Shown piece by piece: positions 48,293-56,058 of a DNA stretch of 64,000 nucleotides. The notes below the pieces were generated by a model. The model saw only the letters and a list, made by a program, of their open reading frames with translations. It ran no database searches and was not told the DNA's origin. A program made the position numbers and the translations under genes. The DNA lies in the IMG/VR virus record IMGVR_UViG_3300028392_002058, positions 1-64,000 of that record. One strand, written 5' to 3'. Positions within the stretch are counted from its first letter, which is position 1. Each line of letters opens with the position of its first letter. The stretch comes from a virus.

Positions 48293-48367
48293 CCGTTATT
48301 TTGAGTCGCTAAGTCGTTGATTTCTAAGGAGATTTTGGGCTATTTTTGTTGTTTTTTAGCAACAGTT

Positions 48368-49228
48368 CTAAATTAGCCCAAAAATTTGACGAGTTTCTGC
48401 GGGTGTAGCAATTGCGCCGCCCAAAAGTTCAATAATTTTGACGGCTTTTTCTACCAGTTCGCAATTGGTTTTTGCCAGCACACCTCGTTCTAAATAGATG
48501 TTATCTTCGAGCCCTACACGAGCATGACCACCAGCAATTGTACTGAGTGCAACAAACGGCATTTGCTGGGCACCAATACCAAAGGCATACCATGTTGCAT
48601 CTCGGGGCAACAGATTACGAGCATAATTTAATGTTTCAGATGTGGCACTCCATCCCCATCTGACACCTGCGGCAATTTGCCAAATTGCTGGCTCAGTAAT
48701 TAGACCTTCTCGAATTAATTGTTGAGCAATATGAAAGTCACCAGAATCAAATAATTCAATTTCGGGTTTGACACCTGCTTCTCGAATCAAACGGGCCATG
48801 GTGCGGGCAGTGGTCAAGGTATTGATTGTGATATTTTCTGCGCCACGATTCATTGTGTTTAAATCTAAACTACAGATATCAGGCCTTAGAGCCAAGATAT
48901 GTTCTACACGAGCTTCGGCGCTGGCAAATGCTGGACTGCTCCCTACACGATCTGCAGGACCAGTAGCGCCTGCACCGGTGGTTAAATTAATAATCAATTG
49001 GTCATTGATATCTTTGATTCGTGCAACCACTTCATCATACAATTTTAGATCCATACTTGGGCGGCCCGACTCTGGGTCGCGCACATGTATATGAACTACG
49101 CTGGCACCAGCTTCTGCGGCTTCTAGTGCCGAATCAGCAATCTGTTTTGGAGTAACAGGTAGATAAGGTGTCTGTTCAGGTGTAGTCTGACCACCGGTAA
49201 TGGCACAGGTGATAACTGTCTTTTTCAT
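48368..49228 (-). CDS. Beta-keto acid cleavage enzyme (BKACE, DUF849 family)
   Basis: A 286-residue TIM-barrel enzyme. VVHIHVRDPESGRPS (near residue 44) holds the zinc-binding HxH, ITGGQTTPEQTPYLPVT the N-terminal signature, and GGHARVGLEDNIYL (near 225) a second conserved loop. The family splits beta-keto acids (for example 3-keto-5-aminohexanoate) with acetyl-CoA to give acetoacetate and a CoA ester. This links to CoA and PHB chemistry of the host. Length is near the family norm. A rare phage gene. It abuts the stop of the upstream small gene. Confidence 0.88.
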   Translation of the reverse strand: MKKTVITCAITGGQTTPEQTPYLPVTPKQIADSALEAAEAGASVVHIHVRDPESGRPSMDLKLYDEVVARIKDINDQLIINLTTGAGATGPADRVGSSPAFASAEARVEHILALRPDICSLDLNTMNRGAENITINTLTTARTMARLIREAGVKPEIELFDSGDFHIAQQLIREGLITEPAIWQIAAGVRWGWSATSETLNYARNLLPRDATWYAFGIGAQQMPFVALSTIAGGHARVGLEDNIYLERGVLAKTNCELVEKAVKIIELLGGAIATPAETRQIFGLI

Positions 49229-49513
49229 TTAATGTCTGCCGTTTACAGTTTTAATGTCTTTGATTTTGAGTACGGCTTTTGTAACTTTGGCAGTCTTTAC
49301 AGGACGGTCAAATTCTTTGGCCAAGTAGTAGGCAATTACTTTGTTGGCGATTGAATGTACCACTGATGTGCTGTCGTCATCTAAGGCCCATTGGTACGGA
49401 CTATGTTGCCAAGATTTGGTCTTTTGAAATGTATGGAAAATATCTCGATGCTCTGCTTTGGTTGCATCAAAAATTATAAAAGGCCTAGACCGCAATACAA
49501 ATGATCGTAACAT
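49229..49513 (-). CDS. Small phage protein upstream of BKACE
   Basis: 94 residues starting MLRSFVLRSRPFIIFDATKA with CAGGAG upstream. Contains FHTFQKTKSWQHSPYQWALD and a Lys-rich end. Its stop touches the BKACE start, so the two form one operon from the 49544-49572 promoter. Confidence 0.65.
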   Translation of the reverse strand: MLRSFVLRSRPFIIFDATKAEHRDIFHTFQKTKSWQHSPYQWALDDDSTSVVHSIANKVIAYYLAKEFDRPVKTAKVTKAVLKIKDIKTVNGRH

Positions 49514-49543
49514 TAAATGTCTCCTGATAGTGTTAGTTCTACT

Positions 49544-49572
49544 AGTATACCACAAATTTATCTAAATGTCAA
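49544..49572 (-). promoter_or_regulatory. Sigma70-type promoter for the BKACE operon
   Basis: TTGACA (49567-49572), 17 bp, TATACT (49544-49549), with CAGGAG in the leader. So the BKACE operon is predicted to be early. Confidence 0.8.
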
Positions 49573-49596
49573 TTGGTTAAGACATCCAAAAAAAGT

Positions 49597-50565
49597 ATGC
49601 TAACTAAGGATATGAAACAGTATTTAACTCGCGAAGAACTATCCGCCTGGCCTGGCGCTGGCAAGGATGGTTGGATCAAAATGCGATATAATCGAACCTA
49701 TGATGACCCGACTATTGAAAGCGATATGGATGCATATCTGGTACCCAATGGACCAAGTGAGATACGAGACATTACAACTGTCAGCAATGAAATTGCCCAA
49801 GAATTATATGAAACATACGGCAAGATATTTGTTGGAATGAGCGGCGGCATTGACAGTGAATGGGTTGCAAAAAGTTTCCATAGACAGGGAATTCCGTTTA
49901 CACCAATCATATACGAAGCGGAAGATTTACAGGCTGAAGATACCTGGTGGGCACACAAATGGTGTGCAGATAACAATGTTAAAGAAATTACATATAAAGA
50001 ATATATTTCACAATACATGCTTGGTATTACACAACTAGGAAGCCGTGACTGTTTGCGTACAGTTGGCGGCCCATATATCAGTGGTAGGCTGGCTAGATAT
50101 GCAGAAGATCAAGGTGGAGTATTGGTAATGGGAGCCGGATTTCCAGAAGTATTTCCAGATCCCAATATTGAATACATTGCAGGACGATTCTTTGACAATA
50201 AGTTTATGAATCCAGATGGTTCTTTAAAGCATGCTGGATGGTTGCTACACGAAGCAGATTTTACAATTAATAGATATTGTGGAAATCATCCTTGGAATTT
50301 TTTAAGCTGGCGCCCGGATATTGTTTTATCTTACATGGCATTGAGAACTGATGGCAGTACTGCATTTAATAAAGCCAAGATATTTGATTGCTTGCCCAGG
50401 CCAAAAAGTACTGGTGTTCCAGACATCTTCTGGAGAGCAAAATTTCCTCTAATAGAAAAGTGGACAAAAATTAGAAATCGTTGCGGTAAAAGCGAAGTAG
50501 ACTATCTCGGTACTACGGAACAATTAAAGGCAATTTTGACCACCGGAGACATCAATGCAGTCTGA
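49597..50565 (+). CDS. PP-loop ATP pyrophosphatase-like enzyme
   Basis: A 322-residue protein. IFVGMSGGIDSEWVAKSFHR (near residue 76) is the PP-loop (SGGxDS) of N-type ATP pyrophosphatases such as QueC, TilS and asparagine synthases. The C-terminal half is unfamiliar. The start is uncertain: 49597 (MLTKDMKQYL) is preferred; a TTG at 49573 or the ATG at 49612 are possible. It shares 11 bases with the next gene, a probable partner. It adenylates and activates an unknown carboxylate or amide. Confidence 0.7.
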   Translation: MLTKDMKQYLTREELSAWPGAGKDGWIKMRYNRTYDDPTIESDMDAYLVPNGPSEIRDITTVSNEIAQELYETYGKIFVGMSGGIDSEWVAKSFHRQGIPFTPIIYEAEDLQAEDTWWAHKWCADNNVKEITYKEYISQYMLGITQLGSRDCLRTVGGPYISGRLARYAEDQGGVLVMGAGFPEVFPDPNIEYIAGRFFDNKFMNPDGSLKHAGWLLHEADFTINRYCGNHPWNFLSWRPDIVLSYMALRTDGSTAFNKAKIFDCLPRPKSTGVPDIFWRAKFPLIEKWTKIRNRCGKSEVDYLGTTEQLKAILTTGDINAV

Positions 50566-51103
50566 AAGCATTGTGTTTACATTTAAATTGGGGTTGGTTA
50601 ACATTTATAATCCTGTGCCTGTTCAACTTACTTTGAACGATGCTGTAATAAATGAGCTAGAATTGACTGGTAACAGTAACAGTATCAATTATAAAATTTC
50701 ATTGGAAGACAACAAAAAGTATTGCCTGGGCTTTAAAGTTTTATCTATCAATAAACCAAGTAGGATAAATCTCAATAATTTAAATTTAAAATGGGTTGAC
50801 GATAATCGACAGTTTACTCCAGGCTGGCGGGCCTCTAGCCCAAATGAGATTTGGAATTATACAGATCCAGACGCAACCAAAAAACAAGAACAACTGATTC
50901 AACGATCACAAAATATAGACCTAGATTATTTTATGGGGCCAGCACCTGGTTATTTGAAAAAGTTTGGTACCTTTGAATTTGTATCAGGTGAAACCATAAA
51001 GTTTTCTAACTTAGAACGGCCATACACAATAACTGTTCCGGGCACATTTAAATTGAATTTTACTACGCCTATTAGTCATTGGTTATATCGTAACTTGATC
51101 TAA
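50555..51103 (+). CDS. Beta-rich partner protein of the PP-loop enzyme, function unknown
   Basis: A 182-residue protein with many strands (FTFKLGLVNIYNPVPVQLTL; YTITVPGTFKLNFTTPI) and a Tyr/Trp-rich middle (PGWRASSPNEIWNYTDPD). It overlaps the PP-loop gene by 11 bases and converges on the Rieske gene with a 21-base overlap. It may carry the modification target or be a carbohydrate-binding-like fold; unknown. Confidence 0.55.
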   Translation: MQSESIVFTFKLGLVNIYNPVPVQLTLNDAVINELELTGNSNSINYKISLEDNKKYCLGFKVLSINKPSRINLNNLNLKWVDDNRQFTPGWRASSPNEIWNYTDPDATKKQEQLIQRSQNIDLDYFMGPAPGYLKKFGTFEFVSGETIKFSNLERPYTITVPGTFKLNFTTPISHWLYRNLI

Positions 51104-51961
51104 CCAAGTGCGGAAATGCAATTTTTGCGCTTCTAGATGGGCAGGATCAATTTCAATATTGGTCAATTGTTCTGCTTGATTTTTATCCTGTGCCCAGGCA
51201 GTTTCCCAAACTTTGGAATTGATTTCCCAATTTTGTGAACCGTAACGAGTATCTTTGTACTTGTATACATTGACCTTGGTCAATGAGTCAGAGACCGGTA
51301 CGCATACAGTAATAAACCAAGCACCTGGTTGCCATTCTATCATGGTATATGGGAACACAGTGGTCCAAGCCGCAGAATAAGGCAGTGACTTATCTGCATC
51401 CAATAGTGTGCTATTAAATTCATTGTCTATTTCAACACGCGGCACCAACTGAATGCTGGCATTGTCTTTGTAATGCCATTTGATATTGTTGACATTGGGA
51501 GCACCAATTTCCTGATAGACACCGGGATGTACAATTGGAATATGATCCACGTCTAGAAATAAATCAATTACATTTTTCCAATGGGTATTTACAATGTCTA
51601 TTCTGTTTTCAACTAACACTAAATTTCGATTGTCAACAAAATTTAGCTCGGTGAGATCTACAGATTCTGAAAATACAAAATTGTTTGTAACAGTCACATC
51701 CTTTGCATCTAGCTGTGCAACATTTGCACATTTAGTATTGCCACTGCCCAATGGAGTACCTTGCAAATCATACCGCCATCCGTGAAATGGGCACATCCTA
51801 TCGCCTCGACCAGACTCACCCCGCAACCTACTGCCCTGATGTCGACATACATTACTGACCAGCGATAATTTGTGCTCGTTGTTAATCAACGCCCAATTTG
51901 GCAATTGCGGGTATACTCTCCAATGATTGTATTTGACGTCGGAAACATGGCTTAGGAACAT
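51083..51961 (-). CDS. Rieske-type non-heme iron oxygenase
   Basis: A 292-residue oxygenase. The Rieske cluster motifs are VCRHQGSRLRG (C-x-H, near residue 38) and MCPFHGWRYD (C-x2-H, near 57). The mononuclear iron motif is LDVDHIPIVHPG (D-x2-H-x4-H, near 141). Both halves are complete, so it should be an active alpha subunit; it needs a reductase from the host. Family enzymes oxidise aromatics, amines (including methylamines or choline) or sterols. A late box ATAAATA lies 5 bp before the ATG and a terminator just above. A rare phage gene. Confidence 0.9.
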   Translation of the reverse strand: MFLSHVSDVKYNHWRVYPQLPNWALINNEHKLSLVSNVCRHQGSRLRGESGRGDRMCPFHGWRYDLQGTPLGSGNTKCANVAQLDAKDVTVTNNFVFSESVDLTELNFVDNRNLVLVENRIDIVNTHWKNVIDLFLDVDHIPIVHPGVYQEIGAPNVNNIKWHYKDNASIQLVPRVEIDNEFNSTLLDADKSLPYSAAWTTVFPYTMIEWQPGAWFITVCVPVSDSLTKVNVYKYKDTRYGSQNWEINSKVWETAWAQDKNQAEQLTNIEIDPAHLEAQKLHFRTWLDQVTI

Positions 51962-51966
51962 GTAGA

Positions 51967-52004
51967 TATTTATTGAAAAAAATAAGGAACCGAGGTTCCT
52001 TATT
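51967..52004 (-). terminator. Terminator followed by late promoter above the Rieske gene
   Basis: A perfect 11-bp stem (AATAAGGAACC, GA, GGTTCCTTATT) with TTTTTT on the minus strand (51975-52004), then ATAAATA (51967-51973), 5 bp from the ATG at 51961. Confidence 0.8.
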
Positions 52005-52023
52005 TTGTATTAGCAGTTTTAGA

Positions 52024-52320
52024 TTAAACTACGGATTCGGCCGCTGTGATACCATTGGCTAAACAATGTGCTACTTTTGCGTCCTGGTCTGCAATTACCA
52101 AGGCTTCGGCTTGAAAAGCCGCACATGCTTCTGGAGTTGTAAAAACAAATATTTGAGCAAACACCAATCGGTCTGCTGAAAATTCCAAGTTGGATTGCAA
52201 TAAAGTTGCATTTGCACCTTGATATTTTTCAATAATAACTTGTCTGGCCGCGAACGGCATATTATAATAAAACGGAGTTGTAGTGTCTGTTCTTGTTTGA
52301 AGTCTGGTTAATGTTATCAT
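52024..52320 (-). CDS. Small late-family protein
   Basis: 98 residues, MITLTRLQTRTDTTTPFYYN, with IFVFTTPEACAAFQAEALVI and the ending CLANGITAAESVV. It belongs with 1395-1703 and 52336-52659, sharing TTxxF/W near residue 14 and the terminal NGIT/HNIT. AAGGA upstream; second gene of a two-gene late unit. Confidence 0.65.
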   Translation of the reverse strand: MITLTRLQTRTDTTTPFYYNMPFAARQVIIEKYQGANATLLQSNLEFSADRLVFAQIFVFTTPEACAAFQAEALVIADQDAKVAHCLANGITAAESVV

Positions 52321-52335
52321 TTTATTTAATGTCCT

Positions 52336-52659
52336 TTATGCTGGAATTGGATCGTTTTCATCGGCAATAAGTTCGCCGTGATAATCAAGTGTGATATTAT
52401 GATTGATACAATATAATAACCTATCTTCTTTCATGTCAATTGCGACTGCATCAGCCGCAAATAAATCAAAATCTGCTTTTGATTTCCAACGATTTACCAA
52501 ATTTAAAGTCAAACCATCATCACTTAAAGTGGAATAGACAGCCATAAGCTTTCCTGTATCCTGGTAAGCAGTGAAGTTTCTATCTCTAAATTGGTCTGTC
52601 AGACAATACCAAGCGGTTGTTGCACTTGGTCTCATAAATGTTACTGTTGTAATTAGCAT
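52336..52659 (-). CDS. Small late-family protein
   Basis: 107 residues, MLITTVTFMRPSATTAWYCL, then DTGKLMAVYSTLSDDGLTLN and WKSKADFDLFAADAVAI. It links the short members to the 163-residue protein at 9574, which shares the TGKL block. CGGAGA ribosome site; two late boxes lie upstream. Likely made in large amounts late. Confidence 0.65.
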   Translation of the reverse strand: MLITTVTFMRPSATTAWYCLTDQFRDRNFTAYQDTGKLMAVYSTLSDDGLTLNLVNRWKSKADFDLFAADAVAIDMKEDRLLYCINHNITLDYHGELIADENDPIPA

Positions 52660-52696
52660 GTGTTCTCCGATTATTTGACTTAAAAACGCTCTTGAC

Positions 52697-52734
52697 TATT
52701 TAGTCAAACAATATAATGTTCTACAGTTATTTAG
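52697..52734 (-). promoter_or_regulatory. Pair of late promoter boxes
   Basis: GCTAAATA (52728-52735) and GACTAAATAGTC (CTAAATA at 52697-52703), the latter inside a 16-bp palindrome TTGACTAAATAGTCAA. Both point to the 52659 start. Confidence 0.6.
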
Positions 52735-52736
52735 CT

Positions 52737-52937
52737 TCAGTTGTGATTGTTGTAGTCCGGATAGTTAAAAAACTGCTCTAAATAATTGCTGATATTTCCA
52801 TAGATTATTGCGTCAATGTGCTCTTGCTGTTCAGGCGTTAAACTGGTGTCGTTTTCAATGGCCTCGTGCAGAGTCAACAGCCACGAATTTATAGTGTCCA
52901 TACAAACCTGATCATGTTGTCTTTTTATCTTGCTCAT
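52737..52937 (-). CDS. Small acidic helical protein
   Basis: 66 residues starting MSKIKRQHDQVCMDTINSWL, then TLHEAIENDTSLTPEQQEHI and an Asn/Tyr-rich end. Its -10 box TAAAAT ends 6 bp before the ATG without a ribosome site (leaderless). Function unknown. Confidence 0.6.
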   Translation of the reverse strand: MSKIKRQHDQVCMDTINSWLLTLHEAIENDTSLTPEQQEHIDAIIYGNISNYLEQFFNYPDYNNHN

Positions 52938-52943
52938 TGTGCA

Positions 52944-52989
52944 ATTTTACGCTATACTAGTACAAATGTCAATCTTGTTACTATAAATA
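52944..52989. promoter_or_regulatory. Divergent promoter pair: sigma70 (-) and late (+)
   Basis: Minus: TTGACA (52967-52972), 17 bp, TAAAAT (52944-52949), 6 bp to the ATG at 52937. Plus: TATAAATA (52982-52989), 4 bp to the ATG at 52994. Both promoters predict leaderless mRNAs within a 56-bp gap. Confidence 0.75.
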
Positions 52990-52993
52990 TACC

Positions 52994-53551
52994 ATGCTAC
53001 TCGACAACCAATATCCTGCGCTGTTATTAAACGCAGACTTTCAACCATTTCATATCCATCCATTGAGCACGGTCAATTGGCAAGATGCAATCAAAGCCAT
53101 TGTGTCGGACCGAGTTACCATAGTTGAAGAATACGAATATGAAATACATAGTGCAAACCGCGCCTGGCGATTGCCCAGTGTGATTGCGCTCAAAGACTAT
53201 GTCAAGCGAGACCAAACGCCAACATTCAGCAGGTACAATGTTTACCTTCGTGACAATTTCACTTGCCAATATTGCGGTTGTGAATTTGAAACTCGTGCGC
53301 TGACCTTTGACCATGTGATTCCAAGGCATCACGGTGGTGTTAGTTCATGGACCAATGTGGTGGCCGCTTGTAGCCCATGCAATCATCGAAAGGGCAGTAA
53401 GTTACCAGCTGAAGCTAAAATGTTTCCAATGATCAAACCCAAGCAACCAACCAGTTGGGATTTACATGCTCGAGGAAAAAGAATTCCTCAAAAGTACCTG
53501 CACGAAACTTGGAGAGATTATCTTTATTGGGATGCTGAACTGGAAGCCTGA
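52994..53551 (+). CDS. HNH endonuclease with zinc-binding Cys pairs
   Basis: A 185-residue HNH protein. YNVYLRDNFTCQYCG (near residue 76) starts the zinc ribbon CxxC; RALTFDHVIPRHHGG (near 98) is the catalytic strand; CSPCNHRKGSKLP completes the second CxxC and the N-H of HNH. The N-terminal 70 residues match the common bacterial and phage HNH family that begins with PALLLNADFQP. A phage-late role (packaging-linked nicking or homing) is possible. The late promoter is 4 bp before the ATG. Confidence 0.9.
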   Translation: MLLDNQYPALLLNADFQPFHIHPLSTVNWQDAIKAIVSDRVTIVEEYEYEIHSANRAWRLPSVIALKDYVKRDQTPTFSRYNVYLRDNFTCQYCGCEFETRALTFDHVIPRHHGGVSSWTNVVAACSPCNHRKGSKLPAEAKMFPMIKPKQPTSWDLHARGKRIPQKYLHETWRDYLYWDAELEA

Positions 53552-54396
53552 TACTCTGTGGCCAGGTCTAGATCGTGCTCGACATTTGCTCTCCACATCA
53601 ATCTGATTGCACCTGTATCTAATCCTAGTTCACCGCGGCGGTGCACAAACGGCCAGTTGTCATATAAAACAATGTCATTAGGTGTCCAGTGATGTTCGTA
53701 CACACACTCTGGTATTTCTGCCATGGCTTCCATTAATTCTTCTACAATACCTGTGCCCATGCTAACACCATCACGCATGGTATCCAAGATCCAGGAATCT
53801 TTTATTCCGTGATAGTTGCAACGAGGACTCCATCGTTGTGTGACTGGGTGCTGTTTCATTGACGGCCATTCAATTATGTCTCGACCAGGGTGGTGCCAGT
53901 TTTGTTGCATGATTGTAATGCTTTCCCAGCGTTTTCGTAGAGTCGGATGCACTTCTGGGTAGGCCAATTCCATATCTAACCAATAGGTAAAACCAGCCTG
54001 GGCATTTGGGACTGTTTTCATATAAATGCAACGATGCGGGAAATTTGTCTTGCCATCGACTCTGTTGGCAATATCAGCATGCCAAGGCATTTCGTAGTCT
54101 ACCAGTCGCTTGCTGATTTTATTACTCATTTGAGTGATATATCTGATAGAACCGGTAGCAGGGTCTCTAATTGGTTCCCACTTCTCTGTGCTCTTTTGAT
54201 AATCTAGGGCATTCCACGGCTGACCCCATAAGGCCAGGAAATTCCAATATTCCAACTTGGTCCAATTTGGAGCATGAAATACCAACATCTTACGATCGTA
54301 CAACAGTTTTTTTAGTGCTTGAGGATCTTGTGCAGACAGATCACTCATGTCTGTAAACTCTGTTCCCCATGCATCAAATATATTCTTTATTTCCAT
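53524..54396 (-). CDS. TauD/TfdA-like 2OG-Fe(II) oxygenase
   Basis: A 290-residue paralog of 1754-2584, starting MEIKNIFDAWGTEFTDMSDL. H-x-D in MPWHADIANRV (near 118) and the distal His/Arg in WPFVHRRGELG (near 252). A substrate-loop stretch differs from the first copy, so the two may act on different compounds. The late box CATAAATA lies 4 bp before the ATG; the gene converges on the HNH gene with a 28-base overlap. Confidence 0.85.
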   Translation of the reverse strand: MEIKNIFDAWGTEFTDMSDLSAQDPQALKKLLYDRKMLVFHAPNWTKLEYWNFLALWGQPWNALDYQKSTEKWEPIRDPATGSIRYITQMSNKISKRLVDYEMPWHADIANRVDGKTNFPHRCIYMKTVPNAQAGFTYWLDMELAYPEVHPTLRKRWESITIMQQNWHHPGRDIIEWPSMKQHPVTQRWSPRCNYHGIKDSWILDTMRDGVSMGTGIVEELMEAMAEIPECVYEHHWTPNDIVLYDNWPFVHRRGELGLDTGAIRLMWRANVEHDLDLATEYQASSSASQ

Positions 54397-54400
54397 GTTC

Positions 54401-54406
54401 TATTTA
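54401..54406 (-). promoter_or_regulatory. Late promoter box predicting a leaderless transcript
   Basis: CATAAATA, 4 bp to the ATG at 54396. Confidence 0.6.
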
Positions 54407-54410
54407 TGTA

Positions 54411-54671
54411 TCATCGTGACAGCTGGTCAAGCATGTGTTTTTCAGCAAAATCCTTTAAGGATTCGTTGCGAGATTCTATTAGCTTGGGCAAAATACTTTG
54501 TATCAATGAAACAACATAGCGTTCGCCCGGTTCTTGCAATTCACTGTACCTGGGATTTGAACTGATGTAACAGTACTCTTTGTTGTTGAGCATCTCTTTT
54601 AGGCCACCCATGATCATATTACTGACCTGTGCATCAAGTTCGATGGCCTCAATGCTTTTTGTATTACTCAT
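54411..54671 (-). CDS. Small helical phage protein
   Basis: 86 residues starting MSNTKSIEAIELDAQVSNMI with AAAAGGAAA upstream; an upstream in-frame ATG at 54704 overlaps the previous gene. Contains YCYISSNPRYSELQEPGERY and a C-terminal helix. Function unknown. Confidence 0.6.
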   Translation of the reverse strand: MSNTKSIEAIELDAQVSNMIMGGLKEMLNNKEYCYISSNPRYSELQEPGERYVVSLIQSILPKLIESRNESLKDFAEKHMLDQLSR

Positions 54672-54700
54672 ATATTTCCTTTTAAACCGAGTCCAGACAC

Positions 54701-55324
54701 TCATTTTACTAAAAATTCGTACAAATTATTTTCAAACTCACCAATGGTCAAATCTTGCAATCCTAAATCAATCCAATTGGGGTGAAAAGGTTGCTGTCCC
54801 CGTAACAGAGCTCTGCCCATTATGACAACAATTGCCCATTCTTTTCTTTCAAACCTTGGAAGATATGGCAGTAGCGATCTTGTATTTTCACTGTATTCTT
54901 TGGTCTGCACTTGCCTTCGCAATGGAATCATCACAGTAAATTCTCCCTGTTTGGTGGGGTAATGATCGTATACTTTGGCATCTGCTGGCACCGTTATTCC
55001 GGCTGGAATTCTATCCTGTTCATACCAATGGCGGTAACCTTTTTCTATCCACTCAACCATGTATTGCTTTTCCCAGACTAATCTTTTTGCCGAGTCTCGA
55101 ACATGTTTGCCATGCCATTCGTCTGTGTTTGCTCCACTGATATGATGCACACTGGTATTATCACCTGCCACAATTCCAAACGGAATATCGCCGTGGCCTG
55201 CGATTCGAATTTTATCGTCATGATCAATTACTACAGAATAGGCGGCCCTGTCCTCACAGTCTGGGTTGCCATCAGCCCATTCAAACATTTCAGCATATCC
55301 AGTGGCAGTTGTATTATTTCGCAT
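54701..55324 (-). CDS. Peptidase-G2-type chaperone domain protein
   Basis: A 207-residue protein. GYAEMFEWADGNPDCEDRAA (near residue 9) and VVIDHDDKIRIAGHGDIPFG then GIVAGDNTSV are the start of the Peptidase_G2 intramolecular-chaperone domain that normally helps tailspikes or fibres trimerise and then self-cleaves. Here it is free-standing, so it may act in trans on the fibres at 16-25 kb. The start at 55324 lies 5 bp below a TTAAATA late box; an in-frame ATG at 55363 is upstream of the box. Confidence 0.7.
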   Translation of the reverse strand: MRNNTTATGYAEMFEWADGNPDCEDRAAYSVVIDHDDKIRIAGHGDIPFGIVAGDNTSVHHISGANTDEWHGKHVRDSAKRLVWEKQYMVEWIEKGYRHWYEQDRIPAGITVPADAKVYDHYPTKQGEFTVMIPLRRQVQTKEYSENTRSLLPYLPRFERKEWAIVVIMGRALLRGQQPFHPNWIDLGLQDLTIGEFENNLYEFLVK

Positions 55325-55329
55325 GCTGT

Positions 55330-55335
55330 TATTTA
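55330..55335 (-). promoter_or_regulatory. Late promoter box predicting a leaderless transcript
   Basis: TTAAATA, 5 bp to the ATG at 55324. Confidence 0.6.
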
Positions 55336-55359
55336 ATGGACTATGCTGTTGTATGTTGG

Positions 55360-56058
55360 TCACATTGTCAATTTAACTCTGGTCAATCGGGTTTCGGCAT
55401 TGCCATCTCTGTCTGTTTGATGTGTTTTAACCACGCCAACAATTTCAAATTCTTCTGGAGCATCAGGCCACATGTCAATCATTTTGCTACTGGTCCAAAA
55501 ATACAGGTTGGTACCGTCTGTGGCACGAACAACAGATCCAGGAAATGCCTTGCCTTCGAACTTGCTCATCACTTGCACTCGAAGACGCAGATGCTGATCT
55601 ATACTGCCTTGATGTATGCTGGTGCCACCAACTCGTAGCAGTACTTCATTTTTGATTTCCTTGGCCAGTTCACGCCGGTAACGAACTGCCATGCAGGCCA
55701 AGTAGGCCATGCCCATGGTGGTATCAACTTCGTCTTGAGTGATGAAGTTCATGATCTTTTGATCAAACTCATTCAGGCGCTCTGATAATGCTTTGAACGC
55801 AATACCTTGAAAGTGCTCGCCCATGGACTGGCCAAATTGACGATCTGTTTCGGTCACATTGGGGCATCCAAGTGCCAGTTGAGTTTTGATAAGTTCTCTA
55901 TTTGGATGCTTTGCTACAACGCCGGTGTCTTGGTCAAATTCAGGAAACTTGATATACTGTCCTTCGTTGACACGATCAGCCATGGCCACAAGAGCCCATG
56001 CCTCGGCGAGAGGAAGCTTTTTCTTTTTGATAAAGTTTTTCCGCTCTTCATTGTTCAC
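55360..56058 (-). CDS. Phage protein with C-terminal beta domain, function unknown
   Basis: A 232-residue protein starting MNNEERKNFIKKKKLPLAEA. The first part is helical; the last 60 residues (NLYFWTSSKMIDMWPDAPEE, then IVGVVKTHQTDRDGNAETRL and TRVKL) match a short OB-like module seen at the C termini of assorted phage proteins (GxVKxHxxxxGxxxTxLTR). Early operon with the KFAELIV proteins (4-base overlap). Confidence 0.65.
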   Translation of the reverse strand: MNNEERKNFIKKKKLPLAEAWALVAMADRVNEGQYIKFPEFDQDTGVVAKHPNRELIKTQLALGCPNVTETDRQFGQSMGEHFQGIAFKALSERLNEFDQKIMNFITQDEVDTTMGMAYLACMAVRYRRELAKEIKNEVLLRVGGTSIHQGSIDQHLRLRVQVMSKFEGKAFPGSVVRATDGTNLYFWTSSKMIDMWPDAPEEFEIVGVVKTHQTDRDGNAETRLTRVKLTM

